DNA from: Paracentrotus lividus
Taxonomy: Eukaryota > Echinodermata > Echinoidea > Camarodonta > Echinidae
Reading direction: 5' to 3'
Length of the DNA stretch: 64,000 nucleotides
NCBI GenBank assembly: GCA_940671915.1
Contig: CALNVZ010001006.1
Span: 16,300 to 80,299 of the forward strand
The translations under genes were made by a program, and so were the position numbers. This document shows positions 39,961 through 52,576 of the stretch, in pieces. Position 1 is the first letter of the stretch, and each line of letters begins with the position of its first letter. The notes beneath the pieces are model-generated. The model was not told where the DNA came from and did not search any database. It saw nothing but the letters and a program-made list of their open reading frames with translations.

Positions 39961-40511
39961 CAAAGCAAGAGAGACAAAGCAAGAAATAATCAGCGCCCTC
40001 ACCTGACCATATTAGAGTTTTGAAGATAACATAGTCCCATATTTTATGTTTGTGTAGATACTTAAAAGCGTCAGCCCAAATATGAAAGATTTTTAAATAA
40101 AAGAATCACTCATATTCACTTTAACCAAATTCACAATATCAAGGTAGACATGCTACAAAACAAGATAAAAGAAACAAATATAACACTGAAAATTCGTGAA
40201 GAAGACAAATTGGGTTTAAAATTAATATGTAATCTTCCCTCAGTGCCTTAATTAGCAAATGAGTTTTTAAATGCCAATCGGGTTTGATTGTCTGAATTGT
40301 TAATTCAAAAGGTAGATTTAGGGGAAACCATGACCAATGCGTAAGTAAACATTTTAAATCTCATAAGATATTTTATGGAAGATTATGAAAATTATTTCAG
40401 CCTTGGAGACAGACATAGTCGAGAAAAAAAAACTGGCGCCCTCACGTGACAATATTAGCTGCCCTCTTGCGTCGATGCCTATAAATATGTCAATATGGCC
40501 CCTACCACGAA

Positions 40512-40750
40512 CATACGTGTTTACCTGTGGACTATGGCGAATCTTTTCATATAGGTTTCTTAGGGTTTCCTTTTTTGATGATCTAGCTCATTTTTTTTTT
40601 GACCACTTTGGGGCCTCCCCCTGGCCATACCCACCACATAGAACCTGCCAGACGACCGATTCCTCATATGAGACAATGCAATCTTTATATCTATACACAA
40701 GAAAATTGGTTTTCTTTTTTGATGGGGTGACCCCCGTGGGCACCCGGTCT
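40512..40750 (-). repeat. Solitary satellite unit, second assembly copy
   Basis: Equivalent to 20,705-20,947. Confidence 0.75.
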
Positions 40751-41765
40751 ATTTAGCTGATCACTGGAAAAGTTCTTTTTATTGCTATACAAGTGTTGGT
40801 ATAGTGATCGGCATATTTTATTGTAAAATCTATCGTATTTAAAATAACAAAAAGCTTCCCTTTCACTTGATAATCTCCTTTCCCTTGTGTATCTTTTGTT
40901 TCAATTCCATTGATCAATTAATATTGATTCAACAATGTATGGTTATTCCAAAATAGACATAATGTACTTGCTTTCAAGAACGTTAATATATTCTACATGT
41001 ATAAAAGCTCATATTCTCAATATCATTGTGACACACACACAAAAAAAAGCCGAAAATAATTCATGTTTAAGTGAGCATTGCCAACTTTTGTAAAAAGAAA
41101 TATGTAAAGGACACACGAATAGGACGGATTAGGAATTGAGCAGGAATTAACTATTCAGTTAAGGACGGTTATAAGGGTCAACATTTTCAAAGTAAAAATA
41201 AACCAAAAGCCAGAAATAGAAATCAATATTATTTTTTTTTTTTAAAGATAAACCAGGGGCCGCAGGGGCTAGGGGGCTGCAGTCCCTCCACTTTATACAG
41301 CAAGCGTGTACAAAAACGAGAAAATGACCATAGCTTTGTTATTTTCAGCCCCCCCCCCCCAGCACTTTCAAAAACGCTCCGCGGCCCCTGTAAACTACAG
41401 TTTTAATAAACTTTCATCCTTGATGCCGTCCATAACATAATATTGAATTTCTGCACAGCCTCTTTTTTTGTGTCCCTCATGCAGCAGTCGCATGCACACA
41501 AGTCAAGACCAGCGCATTGGAATTTGTGAAAATTGTAGACAACTCGCACATAGACAACACATATTAAAATACGCAACGAATGCACATCGCTGGCTAAGCG
41601 CGCTCGAGTAACGCACACCCAGCGAATGCTGTGCGTTGGCCATGCGTCGTACATGTGACCGCACCAGTACAAAAAAATTATAGTGCTCACTTAAGCATGA
41701 ATTATTTTCGAACGCTTTGGTGTGATAATAATAATGGGGATATGAGCTCTCTATACATAATTACA

Positions 41766-43619
41766 CACTGTAAAAAATAATATGCTCCATTGTAATTATT
41801 CCTTGATTTTCTTACGTAAATTTAAGTTTAAAAAGACAACATTAAAATTAAAGCATTCAAGTTAAGTCTTACTAACTCAAAATTTAAGTGTCGTTGAATT
41901 TCCCCATTTTTTTTAAAGGTACAATATACATTTAGAAAAATTCAAGTAATTCTAACTTGCTTTGATTAAGTAAATTTAACTTCATTAAGCATATTTCTTT
42001 TAAATACTTATTAGTTAAAAAATCAAGTTGAATCTACTTAATTTTTTTCCATTAACGCCTTATTTACATAATACATGAATATTCATTAAGAGCAAGTAAA
42101 TGTTCACAAATTTAGATAACTGTCATATATATTTGTCCTTTAAATTGTTTTGGATTAAAGCAAAGAAAGAGCAACATTAAACAGCAACTCAACTGAATTT
42201 TTTTTGTTTGTTTATTTTTTAGGAAAAAAGTTCTCACTGTTTTATTTGTTAGAATTCACTGTTTGAGATATAAATATAAATGTCAGTACCTTATCAATTA
42301 CAGGTAAGTGACAAAATGAAGTCTCAGTGATATTTGGTTTAAACACGTAGGCCTAGGTTGAAATGATGTCAGTGGACTTTCGTGCTTAGAAAGTCCCCTC
42401 TCGCAATATTTTAAACAATCTTTTACGCAATTGAATTAAGTTTTAGGGCAAGTCCACGCTATTTGTTCCCAAGTTTGTTATTTTTCGACTTTTTGACCAT
42501 TTTTGTGTCAAGTGTGTCAGTGGGTTTGTAAAAATATGCATAATGTGTCATATATCACCATAAAGGGTATGAACTAAACTTAATGCAAATGAGGTCAAAA
42601 AGTCATTTTAAGGTCATATGACGTCAGAAGGCTCATTAATATTCATGAAAAAATAATAAAATGCATTAAAATAGCTATTTTCAACCATTTCAAAAAGAGG
42701 TTTGTCATAGGAGTACAACCAAAAAGTATGTATTTTCTGTTTTTATATTTTCTTGGCTAACTCTGGTGAAAATATCACGGACCTAGCACAGAGCTTTCCA
42801 TATTTTTAGACTTTAAATATTCAGGTCTCAGAAATAATCTCACAAAAGTTACTGAGCTGATGTAAAATCATGCATTTTCATTACTCACCTCCCACCTTTA
42901 GAAATTAAACAAAATAAGTGTTTTTTTACATTTGTGTTTGGTATTATGTTTCTTTTGTTTAATTAGAGAGATTTTTTAACAAAACATGTTGCTACACCTC
43001 GGCTACACCAATTGTTAAATGAAAAATATTACAGGGAATAATTGTCCCGTGTGTTACCTGTCCCGTTTGTTACCAGACATATTTTTTAAAACTTGACCCT
43101 ACCAGAAAACTCGAAATTGTATTGACGTTAAAATATGTCCTTACAATGTTTATTACATGTTTAAGAGTATAAGACTATTCAAGTATAGATCTACTTTTTA
43201 AATCCAGAGTTATATGTAAACAAAGTCAAAATTTGAAAACACCATTTTTTTGTGGTCCCGTTTGTTACCGACGAATAAATGATCATAAATTAATTATAAA
43301 TTGAGTTATTTAAACTATTTTTTATGTTTTTGTTGAAGATTCTTAGTACCTTCAAGAATATACCTACGGATTGAGATTTCATTTAAGAATTTTCAAACAA
43401 GCCCTATTTTTAGCTCTGAATGTCCCGTTTGTTACAGCAAAAAATAGCGTGGACTTGCCCTTTACTCAATTGAATCAACTAATAATATCTTCATATCATT
43501 TTCAGTAGAAGATACTTAAAATAGCATGGAGTTGTTAATACTCGAACAAATTAAAGCAGTTTCTTAACATAATTGAATTAACATGATTAAGTAAATACGA
43601 CTGTATTTTTTTCACAGTG
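41766..43619. mobile_element. MITE family H with nested family B, second copy
   Basis: Inverted ends CACTGTAAAAAATA and TTTTTTTCACAGTG. The nested family B element is listed separately. Confidence 0.7.
42446..43460 (+). mobile_element. Family B transposon, intact ends, TTTA target
   Basis: A 1,015-base copy with perfect 19-base inverted ends and TTTA on both sides (42,442-42,445 and 43,461-43,464). Nearly identical to 2,711-3,930 outside the nested insert there, so this family moved recently. Confidence 0.92.
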
Positions 43620-43769
43620 TAGGCTTTTCCCCAAAGTACCATAGATTCTACATTTGGCAGTAATTTCAAAAGTGTATAGTTTTTTTAGGGACACATTATA
43701 TATTCAAAATGAAAGGCAAGAGAAATATGTACGATTTGTACAGCGTTGTTTATATTCCTTTTGATATTT

Positions 43770-44105
43770 GCTTATGACTATCAATCGTCTTCTTTAATAG
43801 TTCCTCGTCTCCTCTGTCTTTCTTTTCAAATAATTTAAATGTTAAAAACCAACAGATTGATAATTTTTAATTTGATTCTTTTTATAATGATACGTGATGT
43901 GATATCAAACTTGAATTGATTCATTACCAAAACTATCAAATGTGAGCAGCAATGTCTAATTATATTTTATCTCTATTATTGAGTGTGTCTGTTTGTTTTG
44001 ATGCCGACATCATTCTGTTTGAGACTCTGTACGACATGTACGATACCGATTGGCCTGGGTCCAAATCTATGTCGTATTCGAAAAGATATACAGTGCGCGT
44101 TAAAC

Positions 44106-44175
<70 letters not shown>

Positions 44176-44497
44176 CCATTTTCAGAGGGGCCACATTCCA
44201 AGCTCATCTAATTTGGCTATGTACCTGTATGAGAAAGAGAAGGTCGTTAACGTATTTTTTTTTTGCCATTTTTTATTTCCTCAGAGTGAGAAGGGTGTTA
44301 AATTATTATCTCGTTCTAAAATTGGAATTGATCATTATTTCTAATCTTTATTTAGATATGTTGTAAAAGATGTGTTATTCATTCATCGAACAAACTTTTA
44401 CTTCTCGGGGGCTCCTGACAAGGTACTAAAAATGTGTTTCAAACCCCCCTCAAAAACTTTAAACGCGATTATCTCGCAAACGCAAAAACTGGTTAAC
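43770..44497. repeat. Dispersed repeat family D, second assembly copy
   Basis: Homologous to 4,910-6,186. Contains a TA microsatellite at about 44,108-44,172. The 130-residue frame across it is a repeat by-product. Confidence 0.75.
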
Positions 44498-44991
44498 GCC
44501 CTTCTCTTCCTCAACCGACATACTGTAACATGAGATAGAAGGCAAACTCTTCACATTTGCAGTGATACCTTTCTTGAAATCACAAATGTGACGCATAATT
44601 GAGTAATTTGCAAATGAAGGTGTCAGGTACAGAATCTACTTTTTGCAAGTTTTGAGCAAACGATAAAAGATTGATTAAATGCTGTCCCTGCGTGCAATGA
44701 TGTGTGACGTGAAAGCTTTCTCTAAACATGCTAAGTCTTTCTCCTTTTGTAAATTGCAAATAAGGGTGACAAAATCTATTTTCAAGTTTTTGCCACCCTT
44801 ATTTGCAATTTACTCCATTATGCGATATACTTATGACTCACGAACGGTGTCATTCCAAAGGTTATGAGTTCATCTTCAATTATATGACACATATAAATAG
44901 TAAAAATAGATCAGCTGTGAGTATAGCCCCTCTAAAACGTATTACCCCTATTTTGATACGCACTGTATTTTCTAAGTCAAACTTTATGCTG

Positions 44992-45213
44992 CAGTCACAC
45001 AGACACTTACGTATAAATACGTTTGTGTTGTTTTAATCTTATTTCATCTTCTATTCTATCATTTCTTATGTATTTCTTTGTTTCACTGGATGAACGAAAT
45101 TATCAATATTTCCACTGCTGACTATGACGGATGGGCATCCGTGGGGATCCACAGAAAAGAAAATAATTTTGGACGCAACCGGACGTAACTCAACGTAAGT
45201 GTCTGTGTGACTG
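44992..45213. mobile_element. Small MITE, family I
   Basis: 222-base element with ends CAGTCACACAGACACTTACG and CGTAAGTGTCTGTGTGACTG, a 20-base perfect inverted repeat. No coding capacity. Confidence 0.85.
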
Positions 45214-45311
45214 TAGTATTAGACATTGCCTAATGTCATTCTTTTCAGCTCTTTTCTTAACAAATGTTACACTAACGTCCTTACGTTCGAGACGAACGGT
45301 TGTTTATACCC

Positions 45312-46325
45312 CCGTCACACTGAGCTCGTTCCTACTACGTCCTTGCAAATTTTGCCGAACGGGCATAGTCTGTGTGTAAACTGAGTGGACGTAGTAAATA
45401 CTTCTTACGATCTGTTTACGAACTTCATGGACTAGCTCGGTCGGATTTCCAAAAAAGTGTTCAAAAAAATCGGGCGCCCATCTCGTCCTCAAATTTAACG
45501 GGGTGGCAACGTACCGGAAACGAGATGGACGTACTACAAACGAAATTGCCGTACTTAAATCGTTCTAAAATGTGCTAGGACGTCATACAAACGAGCATTG
45601 TATATTAATTATTCAAGTTCTAAAATTAAACGTAGTGACAACGTTCCTTAAACGGGTAGGACTTACTCTGAACGAGAAGGACGTACTATGCACATACGTT
45701 TCAATTTTTAAACAGAACGGCATGTCATAATTCCCGTCACACTGAGCTAGTTCTCACTGCGTTCTAGGTAGTTCTTGGTGAACGGGCTCAATCTGTTTAC
45801 ACACGGACTGAACGTAGTGCAAACCTTTTAGAATCTAGTACAGACCGTGTTCAATCTGTTTACGAACTTGGCAAACGGGCCCGAACGGAGAGAACGGAAA
45901 GGCATTCCGATTTTTTTTTAACATGTTAAAAAAAATCGTACTGGCTTCAAGTTCTAAAATTAAACGCAGTGACAACGTTCCTTAAACGGGTAGGACTTAC
46001 TCTGAACGAGAAGGACGTACTACGAACATGGTATCTAACTTTTATCATGCTGCGCATAGGCACTTTTAGTGACGGTTTGGACGTGCTACGAACGGTATAG
46101 AGTGAACGAGCCGTTTACTCGGTCTGAACTGGATAACAACGTATTGCGGACGCGATAAAGACGGAATTGACGTAACGAGAACTATTTATGAACTGCCTAG
46201 TATCGTATTCAAGAAATTATTTTTCAAAGTTATAAGTTCCAACCCGACCAAAGCCCGTTCAGCAATTTTTTAAAGAACGGGCAAGAACGGGCAAGAACGT
46301 TTATAGAACGACCTCAGAGTGACGG
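45312..46325. mobile_element. MITE family J
   Basis: Ends CCGTCACACTGAGCTCGTTC and GAACGACCTCAGAGTGACGG are near-perfect inverse copies. The interior contains repeated GAACGAG and GGACGTACTA words and an internal TCCCGTCACACTGAGCTAG repeat near 45,733, suggesting a composite of two copies. Confidence 0.8.
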
Positions 46326-47080
46326 CCCCCTTATGTACGTGATATCACATTTAGACTTGTTTACCTTTCTACTTTGCCATTATGAAGACCTCCGTTCCAA
46401 AAGGCACTACATCCATTTCTTTTATTATTCAAGTAGGTACCTTGATGGATGTAGTAGGCCTATCTTTTGGAACGCAGCTCCTCATAGTAGGGATGGCCAC
46501 AGACAAGCAAAAAGCCACTAGAACGGTTTCCACTTCACTGTATGGATGTAGTCACCCATGCATTTACAATACAAACAATAACCCATGCACTAAGTGTTCT
46601 GCCTACTCAATAATACACAGGCAGAGAAATAGCAAAATTTTCAATAAAAAACAGCTTTCGAAATTGCCTTTTGGCCAGTGGTAAATATCAATCATTTTTA
46701 TTCCAAATTGTTCAGTTTCTTCCTTAGAAAATACCTCAGCAGGTGATCAACTTCTCCTCTTGAAAAAATTGATATGAAGAAAACTACAGCGTGTTGAAAG
46801 TGATGCTTCTTTGTGATGTGTGTTATGACTGGAATTTCTCATGATTGGAATACAGTCAGATAAGGAGAAGTAGGTATCTATAAAATTTAACTATTTTTGA
46901 ACAAAAAATGTATTGGGGTGAAAAACAAAGAACAATGTTTACCACTGACCATTTAAGTTTTCAAATTACTCTACCCTCTCCAACACTCAGCTCTGAGCCA
47001 CACCAACATGAAAAAGTCTATTGTCTAGGGTGTTTACATTGAAACATGCCTTATGGAGTATTTTTCCACGGTGGTCATAT

Positions 47081-47817
47081 TAGTAAGTTTTCGCAGGACT
47101 ACGGGGAGCTTATCTAGAACGTTAGCAAAAAAGAGGGCACTATTTTCAAAATGCCTGCAAACCCTCGTTTTCTATCTTCTTCAATAACTTTGAATAAAAG
47201 TTTCCAATGGTAACCGCACATGTTCCCTTTGGCTTGTGAGACATTGTAACGTCTATTGTTGCAATAAGAATTCAATCCAAAGGCCACTTTACCGGGGATA
47301 CCTAGGTTTTTTTTTCATACTAAGGTTTTATTGTGACAAATGCATCTATGCGTATAACAGCTGACCTAAAACATTGCTGATATGAAAAGAAATAACCTAC
47401 CGCCCAGCCTTTATGATTAGTCAAATCAAAGTATGCTTCTTTTATGTTTTAGCAAAGGGGGAAATGCCTGTATACATTCCTATCAAAGCGCTCGCTTATT
47501 ATAACTGACTTACGTTCTCAGCTGAGAACCTAGATACGTTCTACGTTTCGGGAGAACGTACATTTCCCCAAAATAGCGTTGTAGATTTTGACAACGGGGA
47601 GCTATCTCTTGTAGCTAGGGGAAACCCTCGTTTGTGCACACGAAAACTTGTAATTTAAACGCTTGCCAGCCGTTTCTAGCAAATACCAGTTTTACACACT
47701 CCTTTTCCTGTACTAACAGTATGCAGGAGTTTGGGGTTTGAGCTATTTTGAAAATAAAGTCATTCATAAAGCTAACGTTCTAGATTAGCCTCCCCGTAGT
47801 CCAGCGAAAGCACCCTA
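47081..47817 (-). mobile_element. Family A transposon, second copy
   Basis: Inverse orientation relative to 1,956-2,705. Ends TAGTAAGTTTTCGCAGGACT and the complement of TAGGGTGCTTTCGCTGGACT, with the CTAGAACGTTAGC block inside each end. No coding capacity. Confidence 0.8.
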
Positions 47818-49448
47818 TTGGATCACATACGGTAACATACATGTCAAACCATCAGTTTTGTGCTGCCATAACTTTTTGTACAATCTACTCATATCATACG
47901 CCTTAATTGTGTTACTATAATCTCATTTCATGTTGATACACACATAGAAAATTTTTGGTATGATTTGGTTTAATAAAATAATCAAAGACAAAAGGACCAT
48001 AAACTTGAGCTTTTATTGCATTTTCTGGCTTTGTCTGAAACTTGTAAAAGTGTTCTAGCAGCTCATTGGTAATCTGAGACACTTTTTGGGTCATATCTTT
48101 GAAATGGAACATCCAATTGTGATAATTCAAGTACCAAATTGTTTCTTTTAACATGCTCTATTCAATAAGCCTAACAAAAACAACTTAAAAATAACTTAAA
48201 ATTTTAGTGGACATCAGGTTGTCCGTCCTTCCCGTAGCCAAAAGTCTTGAATATAGAAAAAGAAAATAAATCTCTGAAATTTGTTAATCGGCACACCCTC
48301 GAAAGTCGTATTAGAATGGAAAACGGTTGTTTTGACAAGCCGTCAGCAATCATCACTTTAACCGAAATATATTAAAATATATATTAATAGTTTTTATATA
48401 AACATTACATTTTAGAGTAGGGTTGTGTGACTGTGTGATTCTTGGAAAAAAACGTCAAAAAGCTTATTAGAAACTAAATTTTCAACCCCCCAAAAAAATC
48501 ATTTAATTCATTTTGCTATTTGATACTTTTGATTAATGCAGGTAGCCTTTCAACCCGTGTACTGAACAAACTTTCTAAAAGACTTTGAGGTACGATCAAG
48601 ACAATTGAAAACTTACTTCCACGAATTAAAAGTCAAGTTTTGTTCAATACAATATATGCAATTAATTGAACTTTAGCACCTCTCAGCGAAGACGCCTTTG
48701 CTTGAGAGCAACGATGTACGTAAGGTCAGAAGTTATACAAATAATGAATATTCCTTGGTTGAAATATTTAGTCATTTGCCAGGGAACTTAGAAGCACTAG
48801 ATTGTTATTTCAAAGCTGATTCATTATCATGATTATTATCTGGTGAGTGCGGTACTTTTGCAGAGTAAAGCTGTCCAACAGTTATTTTAAGCCTGTGTAG
48901 CTGTTATTTCAGTAGACTTTCTTGTTTTTATTATCATAGGTAAGTGAACGGTCGGGAACATGATAATAATTATGTAAGTGATTATATATGTATGTTCAGT
49001 GCATTTCTTATGTTTTCGTCGGTATGACCTACGGTACATACTGCAACAAATAACTGTATATTAACATTAGATGAAGTATATAGAATTCTTTATTACACAA
49101 TCAAAATTGGAGTTACCTTGTGAGCCTTTTGTGTACTATCAGCACGCTTCGTCAGACAATCAATGGCGTCTGACCGTTTTACGGATTAACAGGTTTGAGG
49201 GCATATAAAAATATGTATTTTTTTTCTTCAGTTTTTCCATTTTTCCATTATTTTTCTTGTAAAATGGCAGGAAATTTGTAATTTTCTAGGAAGTAGGCTT
49301 GAATTTTCAGTTACCAGCTCATTCAACTGTTAATAAACAAGAATCCCATTTGCTTAAAATCTGTCCTGCTTATGTACGAAGTATTTCCAGAATTCCAGTT
49401 TTCCGTAACCAGAATTTTTTTGTCAAAAACAACAAGTTGTTACTTACT

Positions 49449-49488
<40 letters not shown>

Positions 49489-49970
49489 GTTAATAAACGA
49501 GTTTCGTATATCAGCGAGCTTTCCTGTTCATAGACTGGAAGTTCTCATAATATATAGTTCTGATGTCATCACGAGCCTTTTTCTGTCATAGAGGCAATTT
49601 ACAACAGGGAAATACATGTACACTGTAAAAAAATTTGCTGTTTTTTACGGGAAATTTCCTGGCAGTTTGGATTCCGAGAGCGCGCGTTTTACCACAGCTT
49701 CCAGTAGTTATTTTACAGATAATGTAAATTTACAGGTTTCGGTTATTAACCACCTTGTAAATTTACAACCGTGTAAATTTGCAGTCTTTTCCTGTATTTA
49801 TCACGTAATAATGTTATTTTTTCTTTTTCTTTTTTTTTTTTTAAACAGAAAGAAAATTACCCAACATCATATGTGATTGATGAGTCCATTCATGCATAAT
49901 CCTATCCCTAATCCTCAATCCTACACCTAATCTTTGACAACTTCGATAAAATGTTGTTAGCCGGTTCTAG
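47818..49970. other. Noncoding, no gene recognised
   Basis: AT-rich, with a 35-base T-run near 49,451-49,485 and TTTACAGG/TTTACGG words near 49,640-49,790. One short minus-strand frame (47,915-48,154) has no recognisable domain. Confidence 0.4.
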
Positions 49971-51042
49971 GACATCTCCCACGGAGGAAAACTTCCACGG
50001 GGACAACTCCACCGGACAACTCCCCCGATGGACATCTCTACCTGAGGACAGGTCCCCCCGAGGACGAGACCCCAGGAGGACAGTTCCCCAAGGGGACAAC
50101 TCCCCCGGAGGGCAACTCCCCTGGAGGACAACTCCCCGGTGGACAACTCCCTCGGAGGACAACTCCGCCGGAGGACAACTCCACCGGAGGACAACTTCCC
50201 CGGAGGACATCTCCCCTCACTTTAAATGCCCTATATATCAATTTTATGCCAACCCCTTTGGTTTGTCTTTTCTTTTAAAATTATTCCAGTTCTTTTCTCC
50301 CGGCGCAACCCATTTTGGATGACAAGTGGGGATGGGGATAACCTTACGGGGATGTACCCCGTTATGTTACACGGTACTTTGTTGCTTAATTGCTAACTAT
50401 TTATGTTAAATACTAATGTTTTCATAGGATATCAGCAGGAGTGAATGATACACGTAGATCTCTTCTTTGGACGCTAAATGTGTAGAAACACAAGCCCTGC
50501 ACAAACCCTTTAAGAGTGAATGCATTGCCTTCAGTATAATAGATATTATATTTGATATCCATTAGTGGTAAGTGGGTTTTAAAGGGGTGCAAATATTGGA
50601 TCTCGTGAGGTGGTTGACCCCTGTTGACCCCTTTCCCATGAAAATTAGATTTGTTTAATCATAATTTCTTGCCTCAGAATTGAGCATTTATTTAATTTAA
50701 AAAAAAAGAAACAAAAAATGAACTGGACCCAATCACGGCTACTAATTGAGCAAATTAATTTCCTTCTATAAGTGACACATCTTCCTTTTCCTGAAGAATA
50801 TGAGTAGATAGGCCCTTACACACTACTCTTTTGTAGCCTTGCGGCAGAGACGTTGCGAAGACATCTCCGAGATGTCTCCGCGACGGAATTTTTTTTTTTT
50901 TTTTTTTAGACGTCTCCGCGACGGAAAATGTATCGGAGTTGTCCTCCGGGGGAGTTGCCCTCCGGGGGAGTTGCCCTCCGGGTGAGTTGCCCTCCGGGAG
51001 AGATATCCTCCGGGGGATTTGCCCTACGGGGGAGCTGTCCTG
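49971..51042. repeat. Mirrored GGACAACTCC arrays
   Basis: At 49,971-50,217, about 16 units of a 15-base motif (GGAGGACAACTCCCC). At 50,858-51,042 the same motif appears inverted (GGGGGAGTTGTCCTCC), interrupted by a T-run near 50,889-50,908. About 640 bases of non-repetitive AT-rich sequence lie between. The GC-rich arms are unlike the surrounding DNA, and the pair could form a large hairpin. It lies 0.6-1.6 kb upstream of the first Ig gene. Proline/arginine-rich frames here are repeat by-products. Confidence 0.85.
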
Positions 51043-51632
51043 ATACGTTGTTAGCCTTATATACCCAATCATATGTAAGGTAACATTTCCCACGGTTGGT
51101 ACCACGATCCACGGTTTAAGCACTTCCAGTCATATTAATGAATATTCATGATCCACATAATGTTTTTTTTTTTTTACAGGAAAACTCTCGTAATGATTTC
51201 CGAACTATACAAGAACTCGTTGATGTACGAGAAACTTGTTTTTTATTAATAAAAATATTTGTTTTAGAAAGAACTTGCTGTTTTTGACAGGAAAATTCTG
51301 GTTACGGAAAACTGAAACTACGGGAATAATTCGTAAACGAGCAGGAAAGATTGTATGAATATGCCATTCCTGTTTATTGACAGTTGCATGAGCTGGTAAC
51401 TGTCAAATCAAGCCGACATCCTAGAAAATTATAACTTTCTGTCATTTTACGCCAAAAATATCGTAACATTGGAAAAACAACAAAAAGCTGTATTTTTATT
51501 TTTTATTTTATTTTTTTTTACAATGCATGTAAATATACTTAATATCGACCAAAAAAGCCAATCAATGCTTTTATTAATTATCTGTAATTTCTTGTTCATT
51601 TAGAAATTGTACAGCATGGACCGTATGCAAGC
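51043..51632 (+). promoter_or_regulatory. Upstream region of the first Ig gene, possible 3' splice site
   Basis: Noncoding and AT-rich. At 51,583-51,603 a pyrimidine-rich run ends TTCTTGTTCATTTAG, which fits a 3' splice acceptor 30 bases before the ATG. This suggests a separate upstream 5' UTR exon. I could not identify a TATA box or that exon. An ATG at 51,616, also in good context, opens a 16-codon frame that overlaps the main start and could dampen translation if included in the mRNA. Confidence 0.35.
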
Positions 51633-52490
51633 ATGGCCGTCAAATTACAGACTATCTTTTCCTTGATTCGAATGATATTCCTTCTGGCTCTGTGGTCTAT
51701 CACCATATTACAACTTGCTTCTTCAGATAATTATCAGATAATTGAAGGTGACAACCTGTCCTTAAAGTTTTCATATGATCAGTTTAATCCTAATTGTTCC
51801 TATGAACTTTCCTATCAAGACACTGTATTTGACAGGAACGGCACCTCAAGCTCTACTCGTTTATTTTCCCCTAGTCAACATGGACGTACACGAGTAGACA
51901 TCGAAAACATTTTTAGTATATTAATCGTTCACCTTAGGATCCGATCACTGCACAGGTCTGAAAAAGGTTTCTTTAATTGCACATTTAAATGTCCCGAATC
52001 ACGACCTGATATTCAAACGTATTTAGTAAAAGTCGTATATCCACCTCAATTGAAAAGCTGTTCTTGGGTGACAGATCAACGTGTCAAACATCAAAATCGA
52101 CGAACCCTTTCAATGTTGAAGTGCTTTTCTGTTGCCGGGTATCCAGAAGGAGCAATTTTGTGCTACACACAGAAAGGAGGGGATCCTCGAGCTCACATAG
52201 CTCATTTTAGCTCTGGGGAAGAGAATATACAGACAATATTTTGGCTTCCACAGGAGCTAGACACTAGGTGTTGTGCCATCAATGAACTTTATATGAAAGC
52301 GGTGGATCAATGTATAGATTTTATCCATCCTGTTTTATTGCTCACATCACCACCCTCGGAAATTTCAACTGGAATTGCAACTTCAGCGACGTTTAAAGAT
52401 ACTATTAAGTCTTCGGATGCGTCGTCTCTGCGAGCTAGCGTAGAACTTTTAACATTTTTGTTTTGTGGCCTTTATAAAGTATTGGAGTAG
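51633..52490 (+). CDS. Two-domain Ig-superfamily surface protein, short C-terminus
   Basis: 285 residues in a single open frame. Residues 1-30 are a signal peptide (hydrophobic core MIFLLALWSITIL). Residues 32-137 are a V-like Ig domain: the B strand reads LSLKFSY with Phe46 where the disulfide Cys is expected, and the F strand is EKGFFNC. Residues 138-233 are a C2-like domain opened by VVYPP, with Cys143, 164, 177, 213, 214 and 227. The C-strand Trp is replaced by LC. Several N-glycosylation sites are present (NLS, NCS, NGT, NCT). The last ~17 residues (LLTFLFCGLYKVL) are hydrophobic with no tail, so GPI anchoring after the Ser-rich 261-265 is possible but uncertain. The start has A at -3 and G at +4. 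It is 86 bases from the next gene, with no AATAAA between. Ligand and function unknown. Confidence 0.85.
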   Translation: MAVKLQTIFSLIRMIFLLALWSITILQLASSDNYQIIEGDNLSLKFSYDQFNPNCSYELSYQDTVFDRNGTSSSTRLFSPSQHGRTRVDIENIFSILIVHLRIRSLHRSEKGFFNCTFKCPESRPDIQTYLVKVVYPPQLKSCSWVTDQRVKHQNRRTLSMLKCFSVAGYPEGAILCYTQKGGDPRAHIAHFSSGEENIQTIFWLPQELDTRCCAINELYMKAVDQCIDFIHPVLLLTSPPSEISTGIATSATFKDTIKSSDASSLRASVELLTFLFCGLYKVLE

Positions 52491-52576
52491 ATCTGCTATA
52501 TTTCAAACCTTTACCCAGCCTTACTTTGTATCCTTATTTTACTATGATTTAAATAGGTTTCTATATTATTGGTAAT

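Noticed and set aside
47915-48154. 79-residue minus-strand frame with plausible composition
   Set aside because: No homology I recognise, no splice or promoter context, and only one real locus is available for comparison.
50041-50322. Proline/arginine-rich frames in the GGACAACTCC array
   Set aside because: Products of a tandem repeat that is open in several frames on both strands.
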